Assembly (NCBI GenBank): GCA_021401465.1
Contig: JADDMT010000042.1
Span: forward strand, 1 to 64,000
Reading direction: 5' to 3'
DNA: 64,000 nt
DNA from: Teratosphaeria epicoccoides
Lineage: Eukaryota; Ascomycota; Dothideomycetes; Mycosphaerellales; Teratosphaeriaceae
Part shown: positions 19,881-30,898 of the stretch, in pieces
How positions within the stretch are numbered: position 1 is the first letter of the stretch
Layout of the letters: each line of letters begins with the position of its first letter
Position numbers and translations under genes: made by a program
The notes under the pieces: generated by a model
Told to the model about the DNA's origin: nothing
Databases searched by the model: none
The model's input: only the letters and a program-made list of their open reading frames with translations

Positions 19881-22390
19881 TCAAGTGCTGTCGGTGTCAC
19901 TGAATCTGGCTCCCTCATAGATGTTCTTGGCACGTCTCTTGCCTCTTTCACCATCGCCATCTGGGTCCAGTTTTGCCAGGAACTCCGCAGGCACGGCAGG
20001 AATATATCTTCTCTCCCTCTCCTTGTCAACACCACCAAAGCCAGCGCCGTAACTGACTAACATATCTGTGCTAGTCGGAAGATGGAAAGGCAGTAGTATG
20101 GCAGGGTCAAGCAGATTGGACGTTGGTGCGTCGTCCTCATCTGCACAAAGTTGCTGGGGTGCAGGTGGTAGTTGCCCGTTCTTTCCATCCGTCCCATTCG
20201 TAGAGGCAGCGCCTTTGCCCTCAGATATGCCCGCTGTCGTTGCTGCCGGCGCAGCCCGTGGCCGACTCTTGATTTCTTGTATCATTTTGATTGCTGCTTT
20301 GCTCAACACCGGCTCGCCGACCTCGGCACGATAATGCTTGACCGCGTGCAGAAGCTGACTGGTAGCCAGAATTGGCATTTGCTCGATAGTCTCTTCCATC
20401 GCTGCTCTGTCCTGGCCAAAGCCGGAAAAGCACTGGAGCCACTGTAACAGTTGCACTACCGGCGCGAGATGCCTTCTTGCAGCCTCAACGGTGGCTTCTT
20501 GGCTTGTCGGGACGCCTCCATTCTCATCCACTTCCGGCTGGCGATTATTGGTCCGAGCCCAATCTTCGAGCATTGATACGTTCATTCGGATCTGCATTGC
20601 CTTTGTCCTTGCGAGGTACCTCTTATTTGCCATAATCCTGTTGAATATCTCCGCACCAAGCCAATAGTATAACTGGCTCAGAATCTGCGCTGTGATGATT
20701 GGATGCACGTCATATAGGTCTAAGACGAACAACGTACTCGACAGAAGACTCGTGATATTGCGCGGGCTGATTTGCGCCTTTCTTTTCGGACTGGGTGGCC
20801 TGAACCTTTTGTCACCTTGCGGTTCCGGCTGCACCTTGGTCTTAGTCCTCAAGAATTTCCACTCGTTCTGGAATTTGGTGTCCTCGAATCCGGGGATCGT
20901 TTCGTGTTCCAACATCGCAGTCATGATCACCTTGTCCATTCGTCTCTCAGCATCTCTAATGATGAGAATGTAGGTCTCTTGGATCAGCTCCGTGAGTCGA
21001 GCTTGGAAGTCGATGGTCTCCCGTGCGAGTGCGGGGTCTTTTCGAAGGTAGTAGATTAAGAGCGTCGCGTTCGAGTTCCAGAATGCCAGTACAGTCATGT
21101 CCCACTGGCTTGCTTCAACAACTGCTTCAATCTTCTCTGAGGCGCAAAGAAGCCATTCCTGGAGAAGCTCGTTATTCGCGTGGTAGTGTGCGTACCGGGC
21201 CCCCAGAAATATGACGTTAGCTGGAGTTGGCTTCTGTGTAGGAGCCCTCAACGGCGCCATCTTTGTGATGACGATATCGAGATACTCATTGATGTCGTTT
21301 TCCATAAAGACGAACATCTGGTCGCTCAAGCATCGGTCCCACACGAATTCTTGACCCTCGTCCATTTCATCTGCACTCTCGGCTCGTTCGTCCAATTCGA
21401 GGTTACCCAGATCGACTTCCAGATTAATTGCGCTCTCCATCATCATACGACGTCTCATCTCGTTTTCGGCCAATTCCTCCTCGAATCTGTCTTGGGCGAG
21501 TCCGGCATTGTAGAAGTCGTCATTGGCCATGCCCGCATTGCCAATACTGTAGCCACGATGTTGCAGGAGATCTGAGATATCGCTGTTCGGTGGCACGAAA
21601 TCCAGAGCGGTTCTCCCACTACTCGACTTGACGTCCGTGCTCGCTCCATGGTCCAGGAGGATCTTGGCGATGTCCTTGTGTCGGTTGGTCATAGCCCACA
21701 TCAGTGCAGTCCATTGATTGCGGTCCTGGTTGTCCACGGCTGCACCGGCATTCAGCAACTCCAGTACGACATCCTTGTGCCCAAAGCAACTTGCATACAC
21801 GAGAGGAGGTGTTCCTTCGGCGTCCACTGCATCTATGTCAACCAAATCCGAGGCCTGCCCTCGCACAAGTCTTTGCACCCTCTTTGCATCGCCATTGCTA
21901 GCAGCCATGAAAAGAAAGTCCTGGAGTCCGTTCGCTTTCTGGTCACGCGACATTTGTTCATCCTGCAATACATCGTCTTCCTCGGCCTCGCCTGCATCTG
22001 TCTCCGTACCTCTCCGTGCTTGTGATGCAAACATCTGAGCTACCCGTGCCTCGTCATGACCAAAATCACGGCCGAATGAATCATCGTCCGGCTCTTGCAG
22101 TGCCAAGTTGAAGTTGAGCGGTTTTGCGATCTCGGGTGCGCTGTAAGTCTGGGATTGGCCTGATACTTGTCAGTACGACCAAAACGCTCGAAGAGTGCAT
22201 TCCTACCTTGCCATGCGTCATAGTATTCCGCCTCTGCACTATAACTACGGAAGTTCTTCCTGTCGTCCAGCGACGTTGGCAAGTCTGCAGGCAGTGCGCG
22301 AGGCCTGTCATCATCTCCCCCACTCTCCTCATGCGCCTCATGCTGATCTACATGGCCATTGCCGATGTCCTGCTCCCCATTCAACGCCAT
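19881..22390 (-). CDS. Ankyrin-repeat and DIL-domain protein
   Basis: Two exons, 22207-22390 and 19881-22159; a 47-bp intron (acceptor TATCAG) joins YYDAWQ-G-QSQTYSAPEI in frame, giving 820 aa. Residues about 120-260 contain ankyrin repeats (GTPPLVYASCFGHKDVVLELL and NQWTALMWAMTNRHKDIAKILL). The region about 330-690 is a DIL (dilute) domain, with the cargo-tail-like block ITSLLSSTLFVLDLYDVHP and LSQLYYWLGAEIFNRIM. The C-terminus is Gly/Asp-rich and variable. DIL domains occur in class V myosin tails and afadin, where they bind cargo or partners; fungi have a stand-alone ankyrin-DIL protein whose role is little known, so a trafficking or polarity adaptor is only a suggestion. Confidence 0.85.
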
Positions 22391-23171
22391 TGCAGGCGTT
22401 CTACAACGGCCGTGTCGAGCCCGATTTTACCACGAGCCGCATGGTGCTGAGGGAGCGCACCCTCCTCTCCAGTTTGACGCTAATGCGATGGTGGCTTGAG
22501 AAAGATTGTGCGACATCACACTCTCGGAAGCGGTCCGTCAAGAACGAGTCGTAGAAGACTCACGGAGAGCTAGCTACACACATGTCAAGCCTTGGGCCCC
22601 CCTCCAGACAGCTATCGTCACTGCTTCAGCGGACATACCCGCTCGCACTTATTACTAGCCTTCCACCCCACCACGATCTCGCTCATGGACATGTCTCTTT
22701 ACTGACTCGAAGCAACATGTCCTTGTAGCCAGCATGAGTCATCGCACGGCCACTGTTGCAGTCGGGAGGTGTCAGTAGAAGCGCACAGATAGAATCACGC
22801 GCCTTCACAACGCCTGACCACTCCTGATTACTGCACCATCGTAATAAACTAGGAGGTACTGTACTCGGAGGGAGTAGGAGTCGTGGGTCCACGGGAGAGC
22901 CGGTTCGAAAGCCTAATCTGTACACAGCGAGAAGGCAGGACAAAACGCGTGGGCAACGGCGAGCGCGATCACGACATTCGGACGACCATCAATCTGGGCT
23001 CCGGTTGTGCGATTTGTGTCCGCATTCTACCACAATAGACATATTGCACATGGAAGGCAGCAACCTAGGATGACTGCGAAAGGTCATGACTCGGTAGTCG
23101 GAATGGTGTGAGAAAGGCCGACGACCGGAAGATATACGGAAGCTGCGACCGAGCACGGCGCGTGGGCGGAG
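22391..23171. promoter_or_regulatory. Divergent promoter region, ankyrin/DIL gene and histidine kinase 1
   Basis: 781 bp between two outward-facing ATGs. No further gene is visible. One GGTTCGAA word near 22911 resembles a tRNA B box but lacks a matching T stem. Confidence 0.5.
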
Positions 23172-26100
23172 ATGGCGGACGTCGTTGGCATGGACGACGC
23201 GTCCGGCTTGGCTGGCTGCGATTCGGCCATGTCGCCAGAAGATGCGGCATTCTTCCAGCGATTCTATCAGCGCTTACGAGCAGAGTTGCCAAGCTACGAA
23301 TGGTTCGACACTCTCGCGCCCTTCCACTCGAGCTATGATAACTGGCATTTCTTTGGCCGACGGAAGCCCAAAAGAGCTTCAGACGGGAGGAAGAAGAGTC
23401 TGGAATCAAAAGGCAGCTCGGGTGGTGGAAGGGCGCGGTCAGAGTACGATGAGGATGACGAGGCGGAGCATGAGAATCCGCTGTACGTCGTCACACGCGT
23501 TTCCGTGCACCATTTGAGACTCGAGCGAGAGTTCAAGCTCGCCCAGTTGATTACCAAGAAGTCAGACCCGGAGGGCAAGCACTTCGTTCGCCCTATACAG
23601 TTCGGCCGGCTGCCAGCAAGGCAAACAGGCGACGACCTGCTGAGCTATGCAGTGGTAGAAGCACCCGGCCGGAACTACTTGCGTGAGATAGTGGAGCTCG
23701 GTCCAAATTTCTATAGTGCTTCACGGTCACCCAAATCAACGTGGATCAAAGTGGACGGCAAAGTCCCGCTCCTGACGTTTTTGGACTTCGCAATCGGAAC
23801 AATGGAGTGCCTCGAGATTCTCCATCACAGCAGTGAGCTGGTCCATGGCGAGCTGCGGGGCGACGCGTTCCACTACAACAAGGATACGGGCGCTGTGAAG
23901 ATGATCAACTTCGGGTCCGGATCTAGGAGCTTCGAGCATGGCTTGACCTCCGCCGGCTGGTCCTCTCTCATGGCCGAAAGAGGAGTTGAGCACAAGCTTC
24001 AATTCATCGCACCGGAACAGACTGGTCGTTTACCTGCAGAGCCAGACTCTCGGTCTGATATCTATAGCGTAGGTATTCTCTTTTGGACAATGTTGAGTGG
24101 GCAACCAGCGTACGAAGGCAAGACGCCTCTTGACATTATGCAGGGTGTTCTTTCGCGACGGATCCCCTTGGTGTCAAAAGTTCGAGCAGATACACCGGAT
24201 GCTCTGGCATTTGTGATTCAGAAGATGACCAACAAGAATATGGACGATCGATACAACTCTGCGACAGGTGTGAAACATGATCTTATCGAGCTCCGACGCA
24301 TCCTCACGGAAGGCAATCAAGAAGCATTAGTCCAGTTCAAAGTGGCGACAGAAGACGTTTCCAGCCTGTTCATTCTGCCCACACACCTCGTTGGGCGGGA
24401 ACAGCAAAGGCAGGTTATTATGAATGTCATCGAGCAGGCTGCTGAGAGATCAGCACGGCAGGCGCCGATCACCAGGAAGGGACTGTACAGTCTTAGCTCC
24501 GGAAGCTCATTCATGTCTGGCGACAAACCCGATGCATCCGTTCTGGAAGATTTCAATAGTGACGATGGCTCGTCACGCAGTGACAGTCCGAGCCTGCCAC
24601 GCCTGAATTATGTCCCAGAGATTGCTCCTTTCGAAGCTCCTAGACGATCGAGTCCGCAAGGGCGCAGCAACTCCGTTGGGACCGTCACCGCTGCCGAAGA
24701 TATCAATAAACTCGAGACCCAGTCTTCGCACGACAGTCGGTCGATCATCAATTATAATCCGAATGATTCGCTCCCGCGCTCCAGCTCCACGTTCGGCGTG
24801 CAGAACTCAATGTCTGGCGAGTCGGGCTCGATACTCCGCACTGCGCAGAAGCTCAAGCGGAAAGGCCGGACTGACATCGTTGTTGTCTCTGGCGCCACCG
24901 GCTTCGGGAAGTCAGCACTGGTGCAATCTGTTGCCACGCAGGCAAGACGGTATGGCTACTTTACCACTGCGAAGTTCGATTCAGTGCGGCGGTCACCTTT
25001 TGAGCCTCCGATTCGAGTCATGAGCTCTCTGTTTCGTCAGATCTTCTCTGAGCAAAATGTCGAGACTCCGTTTCACGACAACATCAGAACTTTCGTTAAG
25101 CCATTTTGGGCTGTACTCCACACTGCCCTCGAGCTGCCACCTTGGCTGCTGAACTCTTCCGCTGACACGGGACCTTCTGGATCTGGCCGCCCTGTGAAGA
25201 CCGCACTGGCCAGCCAAAGCGGTGTCGCTGGAGATGGACTCCCGGCGACTGCTCAACAGGCGCAAGCGGCGAAAAAGTTGTGCAACCTACAAGCTACCCA
25301 AGAGTGGCTGAGAGCTGGTGGAAGCAACAAAACCAGCCGGTTCGTGCACATCTTCCTCGACACTTTGCGATTGCTTGCAGTGCAAAAGTTCATTTGCTTC
25401 TGCTTGGACGACATCCACTTCGCAGATTCGGAATCGCTTGACCTCCTTTATATGATCGTCAAAGCACACATCCCTGTTGTGCTAATATTGACCCATCTGG
25501 GTGATCATCATCTACCTCCAGTTGCTCGAAGGCTGAGTGAAAAGGCTCACAAGGTTGACTTGAGCGGGTTCACTGATGATGAAACGGCGCAGTATTTGTC
25601 TGACGCGCTACATCGACCAAAGGATTACGTGGTGCCCTTGGCCGCTATCATACAGGAGAAGACTGAAGGCAACCCGTTCTTTGTCCGAGAAATGCTAGAC
25701 ACGGGCTACCGGAAGAAGTGCATCTATTATTGTTGGAAGCACGGATCATGGGAGTACAATACTGAGAAGCTGTTCGAAGAGTTCTCCACCCCAGACGCCA
25801 ACAAGTTCAGCTCCAATGATTTCGTTGCTCGCCGACTCAAGGATCTGCCAATTGATTCTCAAAGCTTGATAGCCTGGGCAAGCGTTATGGGGCATTCATT
25901 CTCCTTTCAGCTCGTGAAGAGGGTCATGAGCTGCGAGTGCTCAAAGCTGGTACCACATGAGTTGATACCGCCGACCTCGAAAGATCCAGTGTTTGGTCTA
26001 CAGGCCGCTATTTCTGCGTTCATCGTGATGTGCACGGACGATGAAGACAGATTTAAGTTTGCTCATGATCGCTATGTCACGGCGGCGTCTTCACTATGCG

Positions 26101-29100
26101 CGGCATTCGACAGGGAAGAGATGCATTACGTCCTAGCTTCTGCGATGATGAAGCACGAGCCGTACAACCCACTGGTGATGAGCAACAATACTCTCTTCGA
26201 GCAAGCGAGGCACATTTGCGATGGCGTCGAGGCCGTCAAGTTGAGGGCAAAGAAGAGGCAGCCATACCGAGAAGTGCTCTACCAAGCTGCTGAAACTGCG
26301 CGAGAGACTGGAGCGAGACAAGCAGGCTTGTTCTACTTCAAGAACTGTTTGAACCTCCTACCAGCGGACCGGTGGAGCGATGGTAAGAGCGACGATGCCT
26401 CTTATGGAGAGACATTGACGCTATACATCCGTGCTGCCGAGTCGTACTGGCTCGTGAACGGATTCGACGAAGCGAATAAGCTCCTGAACGAAGTGAACAA
26501 GCATGCGCGTGATCCTTCTGACAAGGCTCCCGCCGCCATCATTGGCAGCCGCATGTATGCCCAGATAGGCCTGTCGGCGAACAGCACTGCACTATTGACC
26601 AGCGCCCTGCGAGATCATGGTGTTCTGGTCGGTGAAGCCGATGACAATGATTGTGATGCCGAGTTTGAGAGATTGATGCCAATGATCCAGGCCAAGCCCT
26701 TTGTGCTCCCCAGTCTTGATAACGAGCAATCCCTTTCGCCTGTGCAGACGATCGATCGTACCATCTGGGTCCGTGGATCTCTGCTTGTCGAGCTGCTTTC
26801 GGCAAGTTTCTGGACGGACCCAACATTATTGTATGAGGGCACGCTCAAGCTGATGGAGCTGTACCTTGAACATGGGATCTTTCCTCAAGTCGGCACCGGA
26901 TTGATGCACCTTGGCTCGATATGTGCGGGCAGATTCAACCTTATTCAACCAGCAATAAACTTTGGCGAGATGGGGTTGAGAATCTTTGACATATTCCGCT
27001 CAGAATACTACCTCATCGGCCGCGGCCGCTTCTTGTATACTGCTCTTATCGGACATCTGGCCGTGGAGCACAAGGATGCTGTAAGTCTTCTGGATCGTGC
27101 ATTGGAGTCAGTAAGCAAAGCTGGAGACAAGATACTGCTGCTCCTGACCATGGGATTCTCAGCTGCTTTTAGGGTCATGGTCAGCGAGAATCTCGGCGAG
27201 GTAGAAGCATACATAGATTCCATCGGCGAGGAGTATCCAGAATGGAGAGATTCCACGCGCGGCGGCCTCGTCTTGACGGTAGTCAGACAATACTGCCGGG
27301 CATTGCAGGGGAAGACCCACGCGCCCCGGTCTGCTGATGTTCTAAGCGACGAGGCATATTCAGCAACCGAGTTCGAGGAAAATCTGTTGAAGCGCACCAC
27401 CAACCCCGAGCGAGGCAGCGCAGTATTTCAAAGCTACAAATTGGAAATATTGGTCCGGTATGGGTACCACAAGGAAGCCTTGTTGCTTGCCGAGCAGCTT
27501 CTTCCTAGTTTTGAAGGACTCTGGAGTCTGTGGACTGTCTACCGAAACTACTTCTATATCTCCTTATGCTTGGTCACTTCCATACGCGAGAAGCCAAGCC
27601 GCACTGATCGCAAAGACATTCTGAAGAAGATCGCCGAGTACCGCGCCCGCATCGAAATCGCAAGCAGTGTCAATGCAGTCAATTACCAGGCATACCTAAG
27701 TATCATTGATGCAGAAGTCGCGGACGTCAGCCAAGAATACGGAATACCGCTACATCATTACGAGACAGCCATCAACCACGCTGTCTTGCACGGTTATGTA
27801 CTGGACGAAGCATTGGCGCTTGAACTGTATGGAGAATGGCTCACACGAAGGGGTGCCAGCAGGCCAGCAAGGGGTGTGGTCTTGGAATCGATCGCTGCTT
27901 ACAGGCGCATAGGAGCCTTTGGCAAAGCTGACCACGTCTCCGAACGCCACGCCTTTCTTCTACATGGAACGCGCTCCCTTGCGACTCAGGACGCTGCCAC
28001 TCAGACGAGCGACGCCGGCGTTAATAACGGCTATAGACTTGAAAAGATGGCGTCCATGGTTTCACACAATGCAATACAGACCGCTTCGGACCGCACGCAT
28101 GAGTGGCTGGAGCCACAACTGCATACCGGACCCCAGCTCATTCGCGAGCCACCTAGCTTGCTGTCTGGAGGACTTGCAGCAGTTGGACTCGATATGATCG
28201 ATCTGGCCAGTATTCTGGAGTCGTCACAGCTGCTCTCGTCTGAGCTAGAATTAGAGAAGCTGCTCAACAAGCTCACTGAGATCATTGTGGACTCCACTGG
28301 TGCAGAGCATGCCGGGCTCTGCGTCAAGAACGATGAGGGCAAATGGTCTGTCGCAGCAGTCGGTACACCCGATGGCACCATGGAAAGTGAAAGCGGAGTG
28401 CCACTCGATGAAGTTGAGGACCCGGTCGCGAAGCAGGTCACGAAGTATGTCCTGCGCTTTAGTGAAGGAGTATTCTTACGAAATGTGCTCGAGGATGAGC
28501 GCTTTGCCAATGTACCGCAGAAGTGGCTGGATCGGTACCCAGAGGGTGCAAGCATGATTGCCTTGCCGATATCGCATGGCGAACATGCGCTGCTGGGCAG
28601 TCTGTATTGTCAAGCCCCTCCCAACACATTTACTGAGCGCACTGTCACCTTACTAAAGCTTCTGGTGAATCAGATTGCCATCTCGATTGCCAACGCGCTT
28701 CTTTTCAAGAAGATTGAGCTAGTGTCTGCTCGCAATGCAGCCATGGTCGACATACAACGACAGGCGCTTGAGCAGGCGAGATTGTCCGAGAAGAAGGCCA
28801 AGGCTGCAGAAGCGAAAGCCATGGAAATGGTCCGCCTGAAAGATGAGGCTGCCAAGGCCAAGAGCATGTTTCTCGCGAACGTAAGCCATGAGTTGAGAAC
28901 ACCGTTGAATGGTGTTATCGGCATGTCGGAGATGTTGAAGGCGACTCCGCTGGATAAGGAGCAGGAAGAGCATGCAGACTCGATCCGAGTCTGTGCCGAT
29001 ACGCTGCTGAGTGTCATCAACGACATTCTGGACTACTCAAAGTTGGAAGCGGGCAAGATGCAGGTCTTTTCAGTGCCGTTGAGCTTGACTGAGACCATCA

Positions 29101-30416
29101 GCGAGGTTGTCAGAGCATTGTCGTACACGAATTTGGAGAGGAACCTACAGACGAAGGAAGAACTCGACCTAGATCCGAATCAGATTGTGATGGGTGATCC
29201 TGTGAGACTGCATCAGATCATGATGAACCTCATGTCGAATGCCTACAAGTTCACGGCGAAGGGTAGCGTAACAGTACGAGCAAAGGTAGACAAGCAGGAC
29301 GAAAATATGATACAGGTCACTGTGTCTGTCACCGACACGGGTATCGGTATCTCGCAAGAACAGCAGAAGAAGCTGTTCCTACCATTCTCACAGGCCGACA
29401 GCAGCACTGCGCGCAGCTACGGAGGCACTGGATTGGGCCTGTCAATCTGCAAGGCCATCATCGAGAATGTCATGAAGGGCAAAATCTGGCTAGAAAGCAT
29501 GCCTGGCGTTGGTACGACCGTATCGTTCACATTGCCATTCAAGAAGGTCAAGGCTTCAGTCAACGGAGAGCAGACTGGCGCAGCAGCACACGGTCACGGC
29601 CGAGAAGCTGACCCGATGTCGATCTTCACGCCGCCGGCTGAGGAAGGATCGCAGAGGCGTATCATAAGTCTTGCTGGCATCCCCAGAGATCAGCTCAGAG
29701 TCTGCATCGCGGAAGACAATCCAATCAACCAGAAGATCGCCATCAACTTTGTCAAGAAGCTGGGTTTCAACTGCCACGCGTATGGAGATGGTCAACAAGC
29801 TGTTGACGCGCTGGACAAGGCAAGCAAGGAGGGCAAGCCGTTCCACTTGGTGCTTATGGATGTGCAGATGCCGGTACTTGACGGATACAATGCCACGCGC
29901 GAGATTAGAAAGCATCCGGACCCGATCGTGAGAGACATCCTGGTCATTGCCATGACTGCGTCGGCAATTCGGGGCGATCGTGAGAAGTGCTTAGAAGCCG
30001 GCATGAACAACTATCTCGCCAAACCAGTCCGTGCCGACACGCTCAAGCAGATGCTGGAATCGTACCTCAATCAGCCTGCGAAAGCCATCCCAAACCTACA
30101 AGAAGAGGCGAACAATCTGGTCAACCATGTGGTGTCTGAGGTCGACCAGACTGATCGAAGGAACGATGGGGCAGGGTCTGATACGGCTGAGGTGCCGACC
30201 CGCGGTGTCACGCCGAGTAGAGATCGCTCGAACCCTTCGAAAAACGGTGCGGATGTTGCGGAGACATCGTTGGCGCCTGAGGAGATGCAGAAAAGAGTGA
30301 ATGATGAGAGGGCGAAGCAGAAGTTGAAATATGATGTTGCTATGAGGCCGGCGGATCAGATGGAGCGGATTGCGAGTAGCGATGGCGTGAAGCAAAGTAC
30401 GCAGAGAGACGATTAA
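23172..30416 (+). CDS. Giant hybrid histidine kinase with N-terminal pseudokinase, ATPase and GAF domains
   Basis: Two-component sensor of the fungal hybrid class with an N-terminal Ser/Thr-kinase-like domain (S. pombe Mak2/Mak3 type, often called group X), which in that yeast senses peroxide and feeds the SAPK route. Single exon, 2,414 aa. Order: protein-kinase fold about 110-380; AAA-like ATPase about 560-840 with Walker A GATGFGKS (574-581) and Walker B CFCLDD (Asp 746/747); a helical TPR-like stretch about 1050-1600; GAF about 1680-1860; charged coiled coil; HisKA with SHELRTPLNG (phospho-His 1906); HATPase with NLMSNAYKF, DTGIGI, GGTGLGLS; receiver about 2176-2300 with LVLMDVQMP (phospho-Asp 2230) and a KP near the end. 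The kinase fold has HGE for HRD (His 225) and NFG for DFG (Asn 246), so it is probably inactive. Predicted cytosolic. Confidence 0.95.
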   Translation: MADVVGMDDASGLAGCDSAMSPEDAAFFQRFYQRLRAELPSYEWFDTLAPFHSSYDNWHFFGRRKPKRASDGRKKSLESKGSSGGGRARSEYDEDDEAEHENPLYVVTRVSVHHLRLEREFKLAQLITKKSDPEGKHFVRPIQFGRLPARQTGDDLLSYAVVEAPGRNYLREIVELGPNFYSASRSPKSTWIKVDGKVPLLTFLDFAIGTMECLEILHHSSELVHGELRGDAFHYNKDTGAVKMINFGSGSRSFEHGLTSAGWSSLMAERGVEHKLQFIAPEQTGRLPAEPDSRSDIYSVGILFWTMLSGQPAYEGKTPLDIMQGVLSRRIPLVSKVRADTPDALAFVIQKMTNKNMDDRYNSATGVKHDLIELRRILTEGNQEALVQFKVATEDVSSLFILPTHLVGREQQRQVIMNVIEQAAERSARQAPITRKGLYSLSSGSSFMSGDKPDASVLEDFNSDDGSSRSDSPSLPRLNYVPEIAPFEAPRRSSPQGRSNSVGTVTAAEDINKLETQSSHDSRSIINYNPNDSLPRSSSTFGVQNSMSGESGSILRTAQKLKRKGRTDIVVVSGATGFGKSALVQSVATQARRYGYFTTAKFDSVRRSPFEPPIRVMSSLFRQIFSEQNVETPFHDNIRTFVKPFWAVLHTALELPPWLLNSSADTGPSGSGRPVKTALASQSGVAGDGLPATAQQAQAAKKLCNLQATQEWLRAGGSNKTSRFVHIFLDTLRLLAVQKFICFCLDDIHFADSESLDLLYMIVKAHIPVVLILTHLGDHHLPPVARRLSEKAHKVDLSGFTDDETAQYLSDALHRPKDYVVPLAAIIQEKTEGNPFFVREMLDTGYRKKCIYYCWKHGSWEYNTEKLFEEFSTPDANKFSSNDFVARRLKDLPIDSQSLIAWASVMGHSFSFQLVKRVMSCECSKLVPHELIPPTSKDPVFGLQAAISAFIVMCTDDEDRFKFAHDRYVTAASSLCAAFDREEMHYVLASAMMKHEPYNPLVMSNNTLFEQARHICDGVEAVKLRAKKRQPYREVLYQAAETARETGARQAGLFYFKNCLNLLPADRWSDGKSDDASYGETLTLYIRAAESYWLVNGFDEANKLLNEVNKHARDPSDKAPAAIIGSRMYAQIGLSANSTALLTSALRDHGVLVGEADDNDCDAEFERLMPMIQAKPFVLPSLDNEQSLSPVQTIDRTIWVRGSLLVELLSASFWTDPTLLYEGTLKLMELYLEHGIFPQVGTGLMHLGSICAGRFNLIQPAINFGEMGLRIFDIFRSEYYLIGRGRFLYTALIGHLAVEHKDAVSLLDRALESVSKAGDKILLLLTMGFSAAFRVMVSENLGEVEAYIDSIGEEYPEWRDSTRGGLVLTVVRQYCRALQGKTHAPRSADVLSDEAYSATEFEENLLKRTTNPERGSAVFQSYKLEILVRYGYHKEALLLAEQLLPSFEGLWSLWTVYRNYFYISLCLVTSIREKPSRTDRKDILKKIAEYRARIEIASSVNAVNYQAYLSIIDAEVADVSQEYGIPLHHYETAINHAVLHGYVLDEALALELYGEWLTRRGASRPARGVVLESIAAYRRIGAFGKADHVSERHAFLLHGTRSLATQDAATQTSDAGVNNGYRLEKMASMVSHNAIQTASDRTHEWLEPQLHTGPQLIREPPSLLSGGLAAVGLDMIDLASILESSQLLSSELELEKLLNKLTEIIVDSTGAEHAGLCVKNDEGKWSVAAVGTPDGTMESESGVPLDEVEDPVAKQVTKYVLRFSEGVFLRNVLEDERFANVPQKWLDRYPEGASMIALPISHGEHALLGSLYCQAPPNTFTERTVTLLKLLVNQIAISIANALLFKKIELVSARNAAMVDIQRQALEQARLSEKKAKAAEAKAMEMVRLKDEAAKAKSMFLANVSHELRTPLNGVIGMSEMLKATPLDKEQEEHADSIRVCADTLLSVINDILDYSKLEAGKMQVFSVPLSLTETISEVVRALSYTNLERNLQTKEELDLDPNQIVMGDPVRLHQIMMNLMSNAYKFTAKGSVTVRAKVDKQDENMIQVTVSVTDTGIGISQEQQKKLFLPFSQADSSTARSYGGTGLGLSICKAIIENVMKGKIWLESMPGVGTTVSFTLPFKKVKASVNGEQTGAAAHGHGREADPMSIFTPPAEEGSQRRIISLAGIPRDQLRVCIAEDNPINQKIAINFVKKLGFNCHAYGDGQQAVDALDKASKEGKPFHLVLMDVQMPVLDGYNATREIRKHPDPIVRDILVIAMTASAIRGDREKCLEAGMNNYLAKPVRADTLKQMLESYLNQPAKAIPNLQEEANNLVNHVVSEVDQTDRRNDGAGSDTAEVPTRGVTPSRDRSNPSKNGADVAETSLAPEEMQKRVNDERAKQKLKYDVAMRPADQMERIASSDGVKQSTQRDD

Positions 30417-30898
30417 GGCAGCTTTACATTGAGGTTTCACCCGATCCCCGTGGCTTCTTGGGCGGTGCTGGATGGCGGGTTATGTACCAAATTCGGACAT
30501 CAGTCCCTTTGCAAGCGACGGCGTTTTGAAGCCTTTTCAGGACAGGGCTGGATGTATAGTCACGAAAGAGGATCCAGCGCGAAGAAGCGAGTGTGGGCGC
30601 ACGCATGGAGTAGTCTGGCGGCTGGACGTTCAGAAGTGTGGCCATAGATGTGTGTATAGTTCAGACAATGAGTGTCATGATCGATATCGTTTCAATCGTC
30701 TATAATGCTGTCGTGCTCAGTATGTAAACTGGAAAAGTGTCTCGATCTCGTGACGCGCTCATTCCCACATGCAAGCCTAGCCCCTAAGTACATCCTGATG
30801 CCCCTTCCTCGACGCCAACGCCAAAAGGGAATCCGAAATAAGGACCAATGACCGCCAAGACAAACATCAAAACTTCATCTGAGCTGTTCCCCAAATCC
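30417..30898. other. Convergent 3' spacer, histidine kinase 1 and HYM1
   Basis: 482 bp where two genes end towards each other. No gene or clear element seen. Confidence 0.6.

Noticed and set aside
22905..22920. GGTTCGAA word as a tRNA B box
   Set aside because: The T stem does not pair and there is no D arm or acceptor stem at the right distance.
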